From Combretum micranthum (taxonomy: Eukaryota > Streptophyta > Magnoliopsida > Myrtales > Combretaceae), in assembly GCA_024138025.1 (NCBI GenBank), contig JAMXBD010000209.1, positions 1,178,001-1,242,000 on the forward strand: a stretch of 64,000 bases of DNA, given 5' to 3'. Position 1 is the first letter of the stretch. Each line of letters opens with the position of its first letter. The translations under genes and the position numbers were made by a program. The notes under the pieces were generated by a model, which saw only the letters and a program-made list of their open reading frames with translations, did no database searches and was not told the origin of the DNA. Below are positions 23,847 to 38,090 of the stretch, piece by piece.

Positions 23847-26659
23847 TGGCTTGAGATTTGGGTTTATATATTAATGTTTGTCTTACCTCTATTTGTTCTC
23901 TCGTATTTTTTTCCCTTTCTTTGTTCCTCTTGCAACAATTCAAGGGAGAAATGAGGATTCCTAATATTCACTTCAATTAAGATTTTTCCCCTCTTTCTCT
24001 TTTTATTTCCCTCCAATGGTTTTGCTATTGGTTTTTAACTTAACTCTGATCTATGTTTGAATTGTCTTTTTTTTTTTTTTTTTTTTCTATTTAGATTTAC
24101 TTTTTACCACTTAATGTCTTGAATCTTAAATTGCTTTTTATAAATCTAGTGCTACATGTCTTCATATGTTTTGTTCTTGTGTTTATGTCAACTACTGATA
24201 TTAATGGAGTTACTCAAGTAAGTAAAACATGCAGAAAAATTCTAAATTGATCATGAAAAATTTTACAATTTTTTGGAGATTATAATGGGATTGATCCCGT
24301 CATATTAATGAACGGTTCAAATCTTTTTTAACCCTAAAATTTTTTATACTTATTTTTTATTATAGTCTATTTAATTTTTCATATACCGTAGAAGTTTCCT
24401 ATCTGCATTTGGGTTGTCAAAATAGTCTGCTACAGGATTGAGCTCTCTAAGGATTGCTTTAGTTTAGACTTCTTGCGATGGCTAGATCTTTTTCTTGCAA
24501 ACCCTAATCACATCACATCACATCATTTTTCCATGGAAACATTGAAGTTCCATAAAAATCCTAGCATTTTTTACGGGAAAAAAAAAAAAGGTATGGTCAT
24601 TTTTTTTCCTGCTAATTTTCCAAGGCCCGATGGACCATATTGCTACTTTTCTCGACGAGGACTTCTTGACTTTTAATTTCCTCTCCACACAAGACACTCA
24701 TAAAATGGTTCAGAGCAAGATTCTGGACTTCGCATTGGTTAAAACACACAATTTCCCAATTCATCTTTTAGTGTTAAAAAAAGGTTTTTTGATCTTCTAC
24801 TGTTGAAAGAGTGTGATACAATAGTACCTAACCTTATCTTTCTTTCTTCATCTTTTAACATGTTTGTTGGAGATATATGATAAAATTTGAGAAAGAGAGA
24901 ACACAAATAAAAAATTAAAAAATTAAATCCATCCTTAATAATCAGAGTAACAAATATTATCAAATTTTTATCTGTATTGGATCGTATTTGTTCAGTTTGA
25001 TAGTTTATGAGTAAAATTATCGGTTTTTTATCGGTATCATATCCATATAAGTTCTGTATCGATTCACTTTGCAAAATGATACCAAAAGACAATAAAAAAA
25101 AACATGAATTTTATCAAATATCATAACCTGTGAAATTTGATTTACCTCTATCATAACCTCATTTTGATTTTTTTTTTTTTTTTTGCCACAACCTCATCTA
25201 AATTATTAATCACGAATAAATATGTTTTTAAAACCCTTAAAAAAGTTGGTCAAAAGTCACACGTATACAAAATGGTATATAATCCAAGAAAAAAACATGA
25301 AATCTAAAATATTTTTATTATAATTCACTATATCTGAAATTCATTTTTCCGAAGGAAAAAATAATTGTTTGACTTGCAGTTGGGATTTCATTTCAAGCAA
25401 TTATAATTATGAGTTAATAAGAGAACAACAATTCTTCTATTATTATAATTTATACCAAACATTTAATATAGCAATTTATTTAATATACACCATCTATCAG
25501 AGACGTTATATGTCGATATAATCCAACGCGTTGAAATCCTTGAATCAGGGCTAAAAACATTGTAGTGGATACATTGCACCAACCCCGCCCATGGGTGACG
25601 TGAAGATTAATCCGGCCGGAGATTGAATTCTGCTCTTTCTTATATGGTAAGGAAGGTTTCGAGAATACATTGAAAATTATAAGACATGTTTTACTTTAAA
25701 GGTTTCCAATCATGTTCTCATATCATGGAATATAGAAGTAGAATATAGTATTTTTATATTTACATATCTTATATCTATCGTGAAACCCATGTACTCAGTT
25801 ATAATGGGTGGCAAGAAAGTTTTTAATTAATAATATTAAATATAATTAAATATAAATTTTTCTAACTCAAAACATACTTTAAATTAACTATATGTAAATA
25901 TGTTATAATAAATTTGGTGCTTTTATTTATTTTGAACACAAGTGAACTTAGGCCATATCATCGATTACAATTTTCTAATAAAATTTTGTCATAAATTATG
26001 TGGAGTTTTATTATGAGCTTTATAAATTTATGCCTTTGTCAGCAACATGTGATTGAATCGTTGGAGATTCCTAGGTTGATGAATACATTAAATACGATTA
26101 CATTAAAAAAATGGTAGCTTATTAGATAACATATTTAATAACCTTATATTACTACAATGTAACAAAAAAATTCATAAATTTACTATTGTATCCTACATGT
26201 TGAAAAATTTGCACAATATTTCCTACATGGTATGAGATAGATTGTAGTTTCAAAATTTAAGAAATTATATTTATATAATAAAGCATACATAAAAGCTCAT
26301 ACTATTTCTATCATGAACCCACAGATTGAAAAGTTTATAATTATTAACCATGTATACCACATGTATAACAAAAATGTAAAGGGAGAAATTATAACAAGAC
26401 ATAGACACCAATACGATTCAGATTGGATCAAGAGCTAAATCGGAACTAGCAAGTCATGGTTCTCAAATTGGTGTAACCAGACCCATGGAAGCAAGATTGA
26501 TTTCCATTTCTTGGGAACTACCTGTTTTCATAGGTCAAAATTATTATTTTTATTTAAAAATTCAACACACACATACATAAATACGTTAAATATTAAAAAT
26601 AATACTGCCATTAGTTTAAACCTGATAGAGGTAGGAAGGATGATCATTAGATTGGATTC
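23847..26659. other. AT-rich intergenic DNA, no gene seen
   Basis: Contains long T tracts (24067-24087, 25169-25186), a weak relative of the ATCTGTATC miniature family at 24955-25090, and a GC-richer patch at 25500-25640 with no recognisable content. No coding sequence is supported. Confidence 0.4.
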
Positions 26660-27180
26660 ACGTGTGTTTCTATGTATGTTAGGCCTACTAAATAGGAAAT
26701 GGTTAGTAGTGTATTGGGGCTATGCCCAACATAACCCCTCTGATATTTAAGTCCGTAAGCGTGTGGCATAAGGGTGAATAATAAGTATGAAAGAGAGAGT
26801 CTAGGTGACATCATCTCTCTTGTAAAGTAGAAAAGGATACTTATAGTATATAGATGTTTAACGATCGAGCATGTCGTGAGGTCATGGGCAAATGGGTGGT
26901 TTAATGATGATTAGTATGGACATAGGATGAGTCCATTAATCCACGATTGACCATACTGAGCCCAAGTAAAGGAATCATGCAGAATGACTCTGGATCAAAC
27001 GCTGTTTAGATGCAATAATGGGTAATCGATACTCTGAGCTAAAGAGAAGAGAATTCTAATGAGGCTTTGGACACTGTCAATGTGAGTCAAACCTAAGCCC
27101 AATGGATCGGTTCATATAACTAATGGGTTGAACTAGAGGTGAGAGATACATGATCCATGTTTGATTGTCAACAAATATGT
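26660..27180 (+). repeat. Possible decayed LTR fragment
   Basis: A non-AT-rich stretch with a tggggctatgcccaacataa / ctctgatatttaagtccg pattern and a following purine-rich tract (agtatgaaagagagag) resembles plant Ty3/gypsy LTR sequence. No ends, TSD or coding region are found, so this is a weak call by resemblance only. Confidence 0.25.
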
Positions 27181-29189
27181 ATATAAATATACTTTGATTA
27201 CAATAATAAAAAAAAAATCATGGTGTAATAAGTTTACACTATATAATTACATATGTATATTTATATATACATGAGTATGTGTATTTGACCATAATAATAT
27301 ATATTTTAGAAATGGAAATGGATTACTTCTGTCAGTCATCACTCACCACCCCATGTGGATGAGGTTTCTGTGGAAGGTGGTGGAAGTTGTGAGGTTCAAT
27401 TTTACAGTGGCTAGTCCAGGTGTCCAGGTTCCATATCATCATCCTTCTGACAGCGGAAAACAAAAACGTGCCCCTCCTGCACCAGCATAAGAAGCTGCTT
27501 TTCTATTTCAACGGTTAGGATAAGTTGCTATTTCACAATTTAAAATAAGGATTATTCATATATAAAGCAATTTATCATAATTTGATAAAATTTATTGTAA
27601 TTACCCAATCTATTATAATTGAAGTTTGAATAAACTTATTATGATATATTTGTCATAATTTAATAAAACCTACCGCAATACAGCCTGAATCCTAAATTTT
27701 GATGGCCACACTAATAATTTTCCAGCTTGACACCCTAATTATATTACAGGTTAATATGAAAAGTATTTTCGTAGTTAAATAGTTTTGCTGATAGAATCAT
27801 AAGATAATAATAATTCTACTAACTCTAATATCTGATGATATGGACATGTTATCTTAGAAATTATTAACACTAGACAAAATGTGAAACTTTATGAAAATTT
27901 AAAATGATTTACTTAAATTAAAGAAATAACGCTAACAACTGAAGGCATCTATTGATTATTAAATTCATAGTTCTCTCAATTTTTTTACTAAGAAGCTAAG
28001 GTTATACATTGAATGATGAACTGTATTAAGATATAAATAGATGAAATGAAAACTATTGAGAATCTTACAAATACCTGTCGTTACTAACTACAGAATAGAC
28101 AAATTTTTATTTATTTATTTTCATTAGTAAATACTAAATACCTTAAGGGGCAAAGGGGAGAAATCCTGCTCCAACCATTTTTTTCCCCCCATCGTTTATG
28201 GCAATTGAGTTGGCCTACTTTCCGTAAAGTGCATATATTTCATAATAATCATTATTCTTTTTGTCAATACCTAATTATAATCCATCTTTTTAATTTTCTA
28301 TATTCCAAACCTTTTTTTTTTTTTTTGGTCCCCATCAAATTTATTTTGAAACTCTCTGTTCTCCTTATCTAGATGTGGAAATCAATACAAAACGTTTGCA
28401 CTAATCATTATTGATGAAAAGTGGCAAAGTTAATATTTCCATATAGCTAATACTAATAGACATATACTTAAAGTTTATAAGATAAGGTTTATTATGTGTT
28501 TATTACATACTTTAAAATAAAATAAAATAAAATGGACGTTACTCACTTGTGCTACTTGCATCGTAAGTTGGAAAATTTATCAACTCATTTCGATACAATT
28601 TCAAGTCTTTCAATGTTAAATAATGAGAAGAAGAAAAAAGAGGGCTGCTAAAAATAGGAACATAGATTTATTTTCAGTTGGAAAATTAATGATATAAAAG
28701 TTGCAAATATTTTAACCTCGAACATGGACATATTCTTGAACTTTTAAAATGTGTGTTAGAACCCATAAATGTTTACTTTTCCAGTTAAAAAAAATATACA
28801 ATCTAGTTAAAGTTTAAGGAGCATTACTATAAACTTTGATGATAAGTTTGAAAGAGCAATTTTGTTTTGAAAAAAAAAAAAAAAAGAACGAGTATTTCCA
28901 CACTTACATCATTGTTTACAAGGTTTATTTGCACCATTAGAAAGTTATTTGCTAATTTATAAAAATTTAAAAAGTGTTCAAGTATACTCCAGAAGTTTTG
29001 CAATATGTCCTTATTGAAATAAGAGCATATGGAGTTATTTGTATTTTCTCTAATAATGATTAGAGATACAATTCACTTGGTAAAATTTTTAAAAGAGAAA
29101 ATACTTAGCTTGTAAATGTATTACTTTAAATGCGTGATAACATTCGAAAATGTAAAATATTTTTATTAAAATTGTTGAAAGGTAATATT
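27181..29189. other. AT-rich intergenic DNA, no gene seen
   Basis: A GC-richer patch at 27320-27520 has no recognisable protein. The remainder is low-complexity A/T sequence with T and A runs (28312-28327, 28869-28885). Confidence 0.4.
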
Positions 29190-29620
29190 TCGCTATAGGC
29201 TAGCAGACCTATTATTGACCTAATGGGCTGGCAAGCCCATGAAGAGTTTTATTAGATACTCTCGCATAGAAGCTCCACAAGTGTCTTGACCTAACAAAGA
29301 CTTATGCCCCAGCCTCAAGCTCCACAAGGCCCCCAGCGTCATCCTCAGGCTTCACAAGGGCCTCGGTTTTGCAAGGACCTTGACCTCTTGTAGTTCTTAT
29401 CGCAACGCCACACTTGAGGGCCCATGACGACACTCTCCACTTTGATCTCCATGGGGAACAAGTACAAGTTTGGCCGTCACCACCTCAATGCAGGATCACC
29501 ACCTCGGGTTTACAAAGCATTTACTCGCATATGGGCTTGAGCGTATGAAAAGTAAGACTTTGTAGGACATCAGTTATGATATGACCAAAATCTAAATAGC
29601 CGCTCATCGTCAATGCTGCA
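29190..29620. repeat. GC-richer repeat island, probably LTR-derived
   Basis: Contains near-tandem motifs such as agcctcaagctccacaaggc, cctcaggcttcacaaggg and ggttttgcaagg, in sharp contrast to the surrounding AT-rich DNA. This resembles decayed retrotransposon LTR sequence, but no termini or target duplication are seen. Confidence 0.35.
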
Positions 29621-29638
29621 GGCATCTTACCCAACTTA

Positions 29639-30243
29639 AGCCCTATTTATTTTAAGGAAAATGTCTTGTATTTGGAAAAGTGTTTTACATAAAAAATGTT
29701 TTCTTGAAAATAATATGTTTTCATGTTTGGTTGCATTTACAAAATATATCGAAAAATTTTTCCTATATTTGACGAACCAATACCATGTAGTATATTGTAT
29801 ATGTAAATAATTTATTATTAGCATGTTACTATATAAGTATATTATGCCAAATAATTTTATTTAAAGGTAAAAGTATAAAATATGTATTATTTATTTATAA
29901 ATCATCAGTTTATACTTATAATTTTTTAATGATTTTTTATTTATCTTTTTTTCATTAAATTATTTTCATGTTTAAAATATAATTTATTGGTTAATTATGA
30001 AAAAAAAAATCAATATCGCACTACTAGAGTTTAAATAATTGCAAAGGTTAATTTGAAAAATGACTTTCTGTTTTGAAAAGAGTAAGTCGTTTTTCTTAAA
30101 ATGAATGTGATTTACTTTTAGTGAAATTATTTTCCTTATGAAGAAAAATATTTTCTACTTAAAGTATTATTTTCTGCTTAACAAACAAAGGAGAATAAAA
30201 AAAATGTTTTTCAAAAAATATTTGTCTTGAAACAAACGGGGCT
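29639..30243. mobile_element. Tourist-like miniature element
   Basis: The left end AGCCCTATTTATTTTAAGG matches the reversed right end AGCCCCGTTTGTTTCAAGA in 14 of 19 positions, typical of the GCCxxGTTTGxTT ends of Tourist/PIF-type miniature elements. The flanking bases are TTA on the left and TTT on the right, an imperfect 3-bp TSD. The interior is AT-rich with no coding capacity. Confidence 0.5.
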
Positions 30244-30246
30244 TTT

Positions 30247-31237
30247 ATCTTAACTACTTTCATTTAAGCTATTCGTTGCTTAAATTCCTATCAAACCTAC
30301 TTGCTAACTTAAATATCTGAGTGGTCATGTTAGACAATTCTCAGCATACTATAAATTGTATATTATGTTTTTGACCCATCGTGCTCTAGCACATATCATT
30401 GCTTCAAACTCATTACTTGCAACAAACATAGTACTCAATGAAATCATTTTAATATGAAAGAGGATTTTAAGCACCATTGAAACAATAAACTTTCCATCTT
30501 TATATATTGGATATGTTTAGCTTAAAATACTAAATGCAATATTTACAAACTCTCTGTTAAGGATTATTATTGGATTTTGTTTTTTGTTTTTTTTTTACTT
30601 AACGTTTCCCATCAACAATATTATAGTATATAGGGGGTGGGAATAGAATGTAGTTTATTTTATTATAAAACTAATATTCATCATAGGAGATTATAAGCTA
30701 TTAGCAATATTAACTAGATAAAACCATTTGAAAATACCATTACATTTGAAAGCGCGGATCATCAGAGTTGTTGATAGTCATGGATCCTTTAAAATATTCC
30801 ATTAATATTCCATTCCAGGACGAGGAGAATCCCATCAGTTACATCTAGCATTTAAATCAAAATATGCCCATAGCCAACATAAAAAGAAAAAAGAAAAAAA
30901 AAAAGAAAATGATAGATATGTGCTCGTGCTTATTTTATTCCTTAACTGCATAAAAGCACTGCAGTTAAAAAATAAAATAATTATATTTTCAAAATAAAAT
31001 TATAAAACTTTTTTCAACTAACAAACCTCATATTAGTCTTGGATTCAAATCAAATTTAAATATTAATGTACTGCAAGCTGTAGTTAGATATTATTATTAA
31101 AATAAAAAATATTATAAATCGAATTCAAATAAATTTAATAGGATGAAAGTTACATAAATTGTCCAAATTCCAAATTTTAAGATTAATTTTAAATTTAAGA
31201 CCCAGTCTTAAAATTTTTAAGTTATTTATATTTAAAC
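30247..31237. other. AT-rich DNA upstream of a gypsy element; no 5' LTR recognised
   Basis: I looked for a 5' LTR partner to the LTR beginning at 36003 and for a primer-binding site of the tggtatcagag type, and found neither. A reverse-strand frame near 30370-30480 weakly resembles a retroelement RNase H, but it is too short to call. Confidence 0.4.
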
Positions 31238-31240
31238 GTG

Positions 31241-32315
31241 GAGGACATTTTGCAAGCAATTCAACAACAAAATGAGCTAATTCTACAGGCTTTACAAAAT
31301 AGGCAAGTACCACATGCACCACCACCAATTGAGGCACCAGTAATGCCTCCAGCACCTTCCAAAAGAAATGAAGGACGTGCTACACCAGTCTAATTTCCAA
31401 CAAATGGACCAGTGAACCCTAATGGCCCGGTTGAATTTGCCACTACAGTGTGAGGACCACCTCAACATAAATAAGAATTACCACCACACTATTACATCCT
31501 CAAAAAAACTTGTTACCTGAATTCATAAAATGCAATAGGTATTTTGAAGGGTTACCAGGGAAGCCAGAAGAAGCTGAGGATTGGCTAGCTTAGATTAAGC
31601 GATCCTTTAATGTTTTTAAGATACTAAAAGCTTTGAAGGTATCGTATGGATCTTATTTGCTAAAGTTAAGAGCAATGATATGGTGGGATTCCAGACAAAG
31701 AGGGTTGCCACAACCCATGACGGTAAGTATTTAGACGGGAATTTTTGAAGGAATATTTCTTGAGCAGTCTAAAGGCAAAGTACAGTACTGACCTGATGAG
31801 CCTAACATAGGGTAGTAAAACAATTGATAAATGTGAACATGAGTTCAATTGGTTGTTGCAGTTTGATATAGATGCTTATTAAGATAGTGATGAAGTAAAA
31901 AGGTAGGCTTTCATGCCGAGTTAGAACCTAATTTCTAGAGGAGACTTGCTGAGTTTGAGATTGCTAATTATGCGGCTATGATAGAAAAGCTTGAATCATT
32001 GAACATTCGAAGAAATATGAGGTTAAGCGGTATGAGAAGAGGAGATAGACCTTTGGAAAAAGAACATATGATATTCTGTGATAAATCCCGTGTTTAAGAA
32101 AACCAAAATTTTCAAATCTTCCTGAGTAAGGAAGGGAGGAATAGCTCATATACTGGAAATGCAATGGCTTGCATTATCCAAGAGAATGCCCACAATTGCA
32201 AGTGTTACTACTGTGGTAAAAGTGGACACATGGTAAACACATGTCCAAAAGAAGAGTGCAACTTGTTTTATCTGTAATAAAGTTGGTCATATATCGACCA
32301 ACTGTCTACAGAGAG
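31241..32315 (+). pseudogene. Ty3/gypsy gag remnant with two CCHC knuckles
   Basis: The N-terminal part reads EDILQAIQQQNELILQALQN followed by a proline-rich stretch. A retrotransposon-gag core is visible around GLPGKPEEAEDWLA (about 31550-31590) and continues near 31690 with a WWDSRQRGLP segment. Two zinc knuckles follow: CYYCGKSGHMVNTCP (about 32198-32245), then CFICNKVGHISTNC (about 32267-32310) in a different frame, showing a frameshift between them. In-frame stops occur, for example near 31390 and 31590. In an intact element this protein would form the virus-like particle and bind RNA; this copy cannot. Confidence 0.8.
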
Positions 32316-32629
32316 TTAACACTGCAACTGGTCCTTCACAGTCCAAAGGAGCAATTAGAGTAACTGGACAAAAAGACGGAAACGGTAACACCAGCAAAGC
32401 TATTGTAGCAACCAGAGTCTTTGCTATGCATGGAGCTCCAATGGATGAGGTGGAAATGGAACAGGAAGATGGAGAAAACATATGGGAGGAAGCTGAACTT
32501 GATGACTATAGTCTCATTGTATGTATGTAATTACGTATATGCATATTTAAACCACAAACACGTTAGATGCACAATGAATACTTGATGAACTAGAAATAAC
32601 ATATAATAAATAAATGATAAAGAGGAACA

Positions 32630-35600
32630 ATCCAAGTGAAAGATCAAATTGTGTATGCCTTGTTTGACATGGGAGCAATGCATTCTTTCATAAATGCTAA
32701 ATAATCAAGACTAGTAGGGCTACCAACTAAGACCATGAGTAAGGAGTTAGCATTCACTACACCAACAAGAGACTTGGTGATAACGCGAGATATAATAAGA
32801 AGATGTCCATTAAAGATTGGGGATCAAGAATCATTTGTTGATCTAATCTTGGTAGATATGCAAAATATACGTCATTTTAGGTATGACTTGGTTGACTGTT
32901 GTATAAACAAAAGTTGACTGTTGTCTCAAAACGATATCTTTTGTTAACAATTAAGGAGAAAGAAACAAGTACATGACTGAGATACTTAAAGAAGTCGAAT
33001 GCAATATAGCATCAATTGAGGTTGAAGATGAAGAGAATGTGGAGTTAAACAGATGTATTCTTGGAGCTACAAAGGGTGAATCAAAAGAATCAGATATTCG
33101 TATAATAGGAATGGAATGTGAATATCCGGATGTGTTTCCAGAAGAATTACTTGGATTACCCCCAAATAGAGCAGTGGAATTGTCTATTGACTTGACTTAG
33201 AACTGAACCGGTAAAAAAAACTTCATATCAAATGGCACCTATGGAATTGAAAGAATTAAAGGTGCAATTGCAAGAAGTGATGGATACAGGATTTATTAGA
33301 CCCAGTGTTTCACCTTGTGGAGCACTAGTGTTATCTGTTAAGAATAAAGATGGTTCAATGAGACTTTGTATTGATTACAGGGAATTAAATAAGGTTACTA
33401 TCAAGAACAAATATTCTTTACCAAGAATTGAGGATCTCTTTGATCAATTGCGAGAAGCAAAGATATTTCTCGTATTGATTTAAAGTCTGGATATCATCAA
33501 ATCTGAATAAAGGCAAAGATATACCAAAGACTACATTCGAACTAGGTATGGTCATTATGAATTTTTTATCATGCCATTTGGATTAACAAATGCACCTATA
33601 ATTTTCACGGACTTGATGAACTGAGTCTTCAGACCCTTACTGGATTTTGTGTGATTGTATTCATAGATGATATATTGGTGTATTCACTGAAGAACAACAT
33701 GAAGAACACCTACGAGGCGTATTGCAGATACTGAGAGATAATAAGCTATATGTCAAATTGTCTAAATGTGAATTTTGGCTGAAAAATATCGTTTCTTAGG
33801 CACATTGTTTCGATGAAGGAATATCTTATATCTTGTGAAGGTTAAAGCTATTGTGGAATGGAAAAAGACTAGAAACAGTTACAGAAGTGAGAACTTTCTT
33901 AGGATTAGTAGGATATTATCAGATTTGTACAAGATTTCTTAAAGATTGCGTGACCACTCACGCAATTGACGAAGAAGAATGAGAGATTCAAATGGAATGA
34001 TCAACGATAATAAAGTTTCCAAGAATTAAAGAAAGAATAGTATCATCACCAGTATTAGTTTTGCCAAACAATAAGGACTCATATGTTGTATACATTGATG
34101 CATCTTAGAATGGTTTAGTTTATGTGTTGATGCAAAATGGGAGAGTAATATTATATGCTTCTAGACAGTTAAAACCATATGAGATGAATTACGCCACTCA
34201 TGATCTGAAATTAGCTGCTATTGTCTTTGCACTCAAGATTTGGCATCTTTACTTGTGTGGAAAAAAATGCAAAATATATATGGATCATAAGAGGTTGAAG
34301 TATATATTTATGCAAAAAGAGTTGAACATGAGGCAATGAAGATGGTTAAAATTGATTAAAGATTATGATTTAACCATCAATTATCATCTTGGCAAAGTGA
34401 ATGCTATAGTTTATGCATGAAGTCGGAAAAATTATGGGGAAGTAGCCTCGTGGTTGACTAAGCAAAGGAAACTCATTAAGGCGTTTAAAAGATTACATTT
34501 GGAGTTCTCAATGAAAGATTTAGAAGCTGAACTAAGAAACGTGGTCTTGGAGCTTATTTTACTCCAACGAATCAAGGAAGCTCAGAAGGAAGATAATGTA
34601 ACAGAGATTAAGCAAGCAATACCACAGGGTAAATATAAGAATTTTCATGTAGATGAAGAAGGAGTATCAAGAATGGACAAAAAATTGTGTGTGTCACAAG
34701 ATGCAAGCTTGAGGAAGGAATTAATGCATGAGACACATTATTCTGGATATTCTGTACATCTAAAAGAAACAAATATATCAAGAATTGAAAAGTACATATT
34801 GGTGGAATGAAATGCAAAAGGATGTTGCTGAGTTTGTGGCCAAATGTGATGTATGTCAGAGGGTAAAAATTGAACACCAGAGACCCGGTGGATTACTGAA
34901 AACTTTGTCAATTCTAGAATGGAAACGGGATCAAATTTCCATGGATTTTGTATGTTCACTACCTAAGACAATTGCAGGATATGATGCTATTTGGGTCATT
35001 ATGAATAGACTTATCAAATCAGTTCATTTCTTGCCAATTAACATGACATATCCAATGGAAAAGTTGGCACGAATATACTTAAAGGAAGTCGTAAGATTAC
35101 ATGGTATACCTACTGGTATAGTGTCAGATCGAGATCCACGATTTGTTTCCAGATTTTAGCAAGAATTGCAAAAAGGAACAAACTAAAGTTTAGTACAACA
35201 TTTATCTCAAACTGATGGACAAACAGAAAGGACCATTCAAACTTAGAAGATATGTTGAGATTATGTATTCTAGAATTCAAAGGACATTGGGTCAACACTT
35301 ACAATTAATGGAATTCGTATACAACAACAATTATCACTCAAGTATTGGGATGTCACCATATGAAGCGCTGTATGGTAGAGTGTGATGCACCATTGTTTTG
35401 GAATAAATTGGAGAAAGTAATAGTTAGAAATGAAAGGTATAACAGATAATTGATAAGGGAAAGGATAAAGAAAGATGAAACGGGCGCAAGACAGGTACAA
35501 GAGTTGGGCAAATATTTGAAAAAGAAAGGAAGTAGAATTTACTGAAGGAGATCATGTTTACCTTAAAGTAAGTTCGATCAAAAGTTCTTCATCATGGAAA

Positions 35601-35965
35601 AACAAAAGGAAAACTAAGTCCCATATATTAGACTGTTTGAGATCTTGGAACAAGTTGGAAATCTGCATATCCTCTAGCGTTGCACCAAACTTATCTGGTG
35701 TATAATAATGTTTTTCATGTGTCAGTACTAAGAAAATATGTACCAGATCCAGATAAAGTGGTGAGTTGGAACAATTGATCTAAAGGAGAGCCTAACATAG
35801 AGAAACACCCTGTCGGAATTTGGACAGTAAAGTGCAAACTCTCAGACATAAGAGATCCGCTATATCAAAAGTGTTATGGATCCTCAAATGAAAGAAATGA
35901 CGTGGGAATTAGAGAATGAGATCAAGAGAATTACCCACATCTTTTTGGGAATTCAGGTACGCAAA
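32630..35965 (+). pseudogene. Ty3/gypsy pol remnant (protease, RT, RNase H, integrase)
   Basis: In order: the protease site reads LFDMGAMHSF (about 32659), so the usual D-T/S-G triad is D-M-G. RT spans about 33120-33990, with [28 protein letters not shown], the block [11 protein letters not shown] and the catalytic [10 protein letters not shown] (about 33657). RNase H spans about 34075-34440, with [20 protein letters not shown]. Integrase has an H-C zinc-finger (CDVCQRVK, about 34849), a core with MDFVCSLPKT and GIVSDRDPRFVSRF, and an interrupted TDGQTERTIQ block. A tail near 35810-35960 resembles the chromodomain-like end of chromoviruses. Stops and frameshifts are frequent: after 33198, after 33480, at 34109, 34336 and 35157. 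Confidence 0.88.
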
Positions 35966-36900
35966 TAAGCTTTGAGGACAAAGTTTATTTAAGGGTGGAG
36001 AATGTAAACCCAATAATTTTCATACTAGTAAAGATAAATAGAAATGCAAATATAAAAATAGAAGGTCAATGTAGGACTCAACAAAGACCCTAGGAAAAAA
36101 CTACGAGTAAATATACTTATATATAATTCAAACCCTAAAATGAAGTTCCCTAGATAGTTAACATGTACAAAAGGCAAGATTTTGTAATAGGTATCGAAAA
36201 CTCAAAATATAGAAATAATTAAGATAAGATCCAGTGCATTAAAAAGTAAATAATCAATAAAACCTTATTGTTAGAATATGATAATTTAAGGATGAATTGT
36301 TAGAGTTATAAATATAAATAGAACAAAAACAGATTCATAACTAATAATCTAGACTTCAAATAAATGTCTATACACCATTGTTCTAGTTAGGGAATCTACA
36401 ACTCTTAGAGACTAAATCGAACTTGGTCATTAAGCTTAGAAAACTCTAATAGAGTAAGATAAAACTATAAAAATACTTAATCGCGTAACTTTAAACTCAG
36501 AATTGAACACAAAGATAATCTAAAAATTTGTAGAAGCTTAAATAAATTTTTGGAGACAAAACTCCTACATAACTAATATAAATATACCAATTTAGCTTGA
36601 TAAACTATTATAAAACTAAGATAATTAATTAATTAAGTAAAATTATAATTTTGTTTCATTTTTAGTTGCATGCAATATACGGCTGAAATTGTCCCAAAAT
36701 CTCAAGCTGAAATTTGCAAACAAATAAAATCAAATGGGGTGATAAAAGTCAAGAGAAAGAGTTGTAAAAGCCAATTAAAATTGCCTAAATAGCATCTCAT
36801 TTAATGCAGCAAATATCATGTAGCACAAGTTAGGTTTTCAGTAGACAATTCCCCTTTTCTTGGCTGAAAACTTGCTAAAGCTGCTGCATTCCTTTTTGCC

Positions 36901-36907
36901 TATAAAA
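36901..36907 (+). promoter_or_regulatory. Candidate LTR TATA box
   Basis: TATAAAA lies about 900 bp into the LTR, in gcctataaaacatgc, and is followed by a C/A-rich leader. Its position fits a retrotransposon promoter, but nothing else supports it. Confidence 0.35.
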
Positions 36908-38090
36908 CATGCTACTCTAATGAACAAAATAACAAAACATTTGAACACATTAAGTGCTGCTATATCTACCTCTTACTTGTACCATAAAATACTAACAGCC
37001 TAAAACACCAACACAGACACACAAACACAACTCCATATAAACAAGCTTTATCAAGATACAAATATAAGCTTAGGAAGTGAACAAAATAAGGTAAGTAAAA
37101 TTCGTTTTAAGTTAGTTTATATATTAAACACTAGCTTAAATAAGGTTCTTATTAAACTTAGGTTCGTATCAAATTTGAGGGAGGGTTTAACATCTCTATG
37201 ATAGCTTTAAACAATATAATATCTAACTTTAAAACTCTATTTATGCATCCTGACATGTATAGAAGCTAGAAAATCATATATTATAATGATTATGAGATGT
37301 TATATGTGTTATTACATCATGAAAAATAGCTGATGATCATAGAAAAATACTCAAAAATTATTAAACATGCAAGTATAATACATACAGGATGAGAAAAACT
37401 CTAAGGTTGCGTTTGGTTGTAAGGACAGGACAGAATAAGAAGAACTGGACAACATAGTACAAGAAGCACTGGACAGAACAATTCTTTTGTGCCACGTTTG
37501 GTATCTATGGAACTGGACAAGAATTTTTATGCTGTCCCATGTTTGGTATACGCAAGTACAGGATAGAACATCATCTTTTGACCATTATACCCTTGTATTA
37601 CTATACATTTATTTAACTAATTTATTATGTTATTTAATAAATACAATTTGAAAAGATTAATTTATATATATAATTAAATTAATTACATATTGTATTAAAT
37701 AAAAAATCATAATTAAACTCTTTTTTCCTTACAAAAATTCGTTGCCTAATTAAAATATTAAATATTCATATAATAAATTTTCTTAATATTTAATAAATAT
37801 AAAATTAATTAAAATTAATGCTATCAATATTAAGCTAATTAATTACATAATAATTTATTACATTAGTAGTGAATATTAATATTGAACAATATTAATTAAT
37901 TATTAAATTAATGGTAAATCATAAAAAATAATATACCTTACTTTAATTATTAATAAATAGACTTAAATAATCATCACAATACAATTTGCAATGTTAAACA
38001 ATTTACCATTGTAATGGAAGAAATTTTTCAACACTTAAATTTTACAGTAGCAAAAAAAAAGTACAAATAATTGATCAAAAAATCAACTTT

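Noticed and set aside
30370..30480. Possible copia-type RNase H on the minus strand
   Set aside because: Resemblance is limited to one short motif, without the expected neighbouring blocks.
38001..38090. Extra open sequence downstream of the Harbinger transposase
   Set aside because: The transposase frame stops at 38091; the rest is AT-rich non-coding end of the element.
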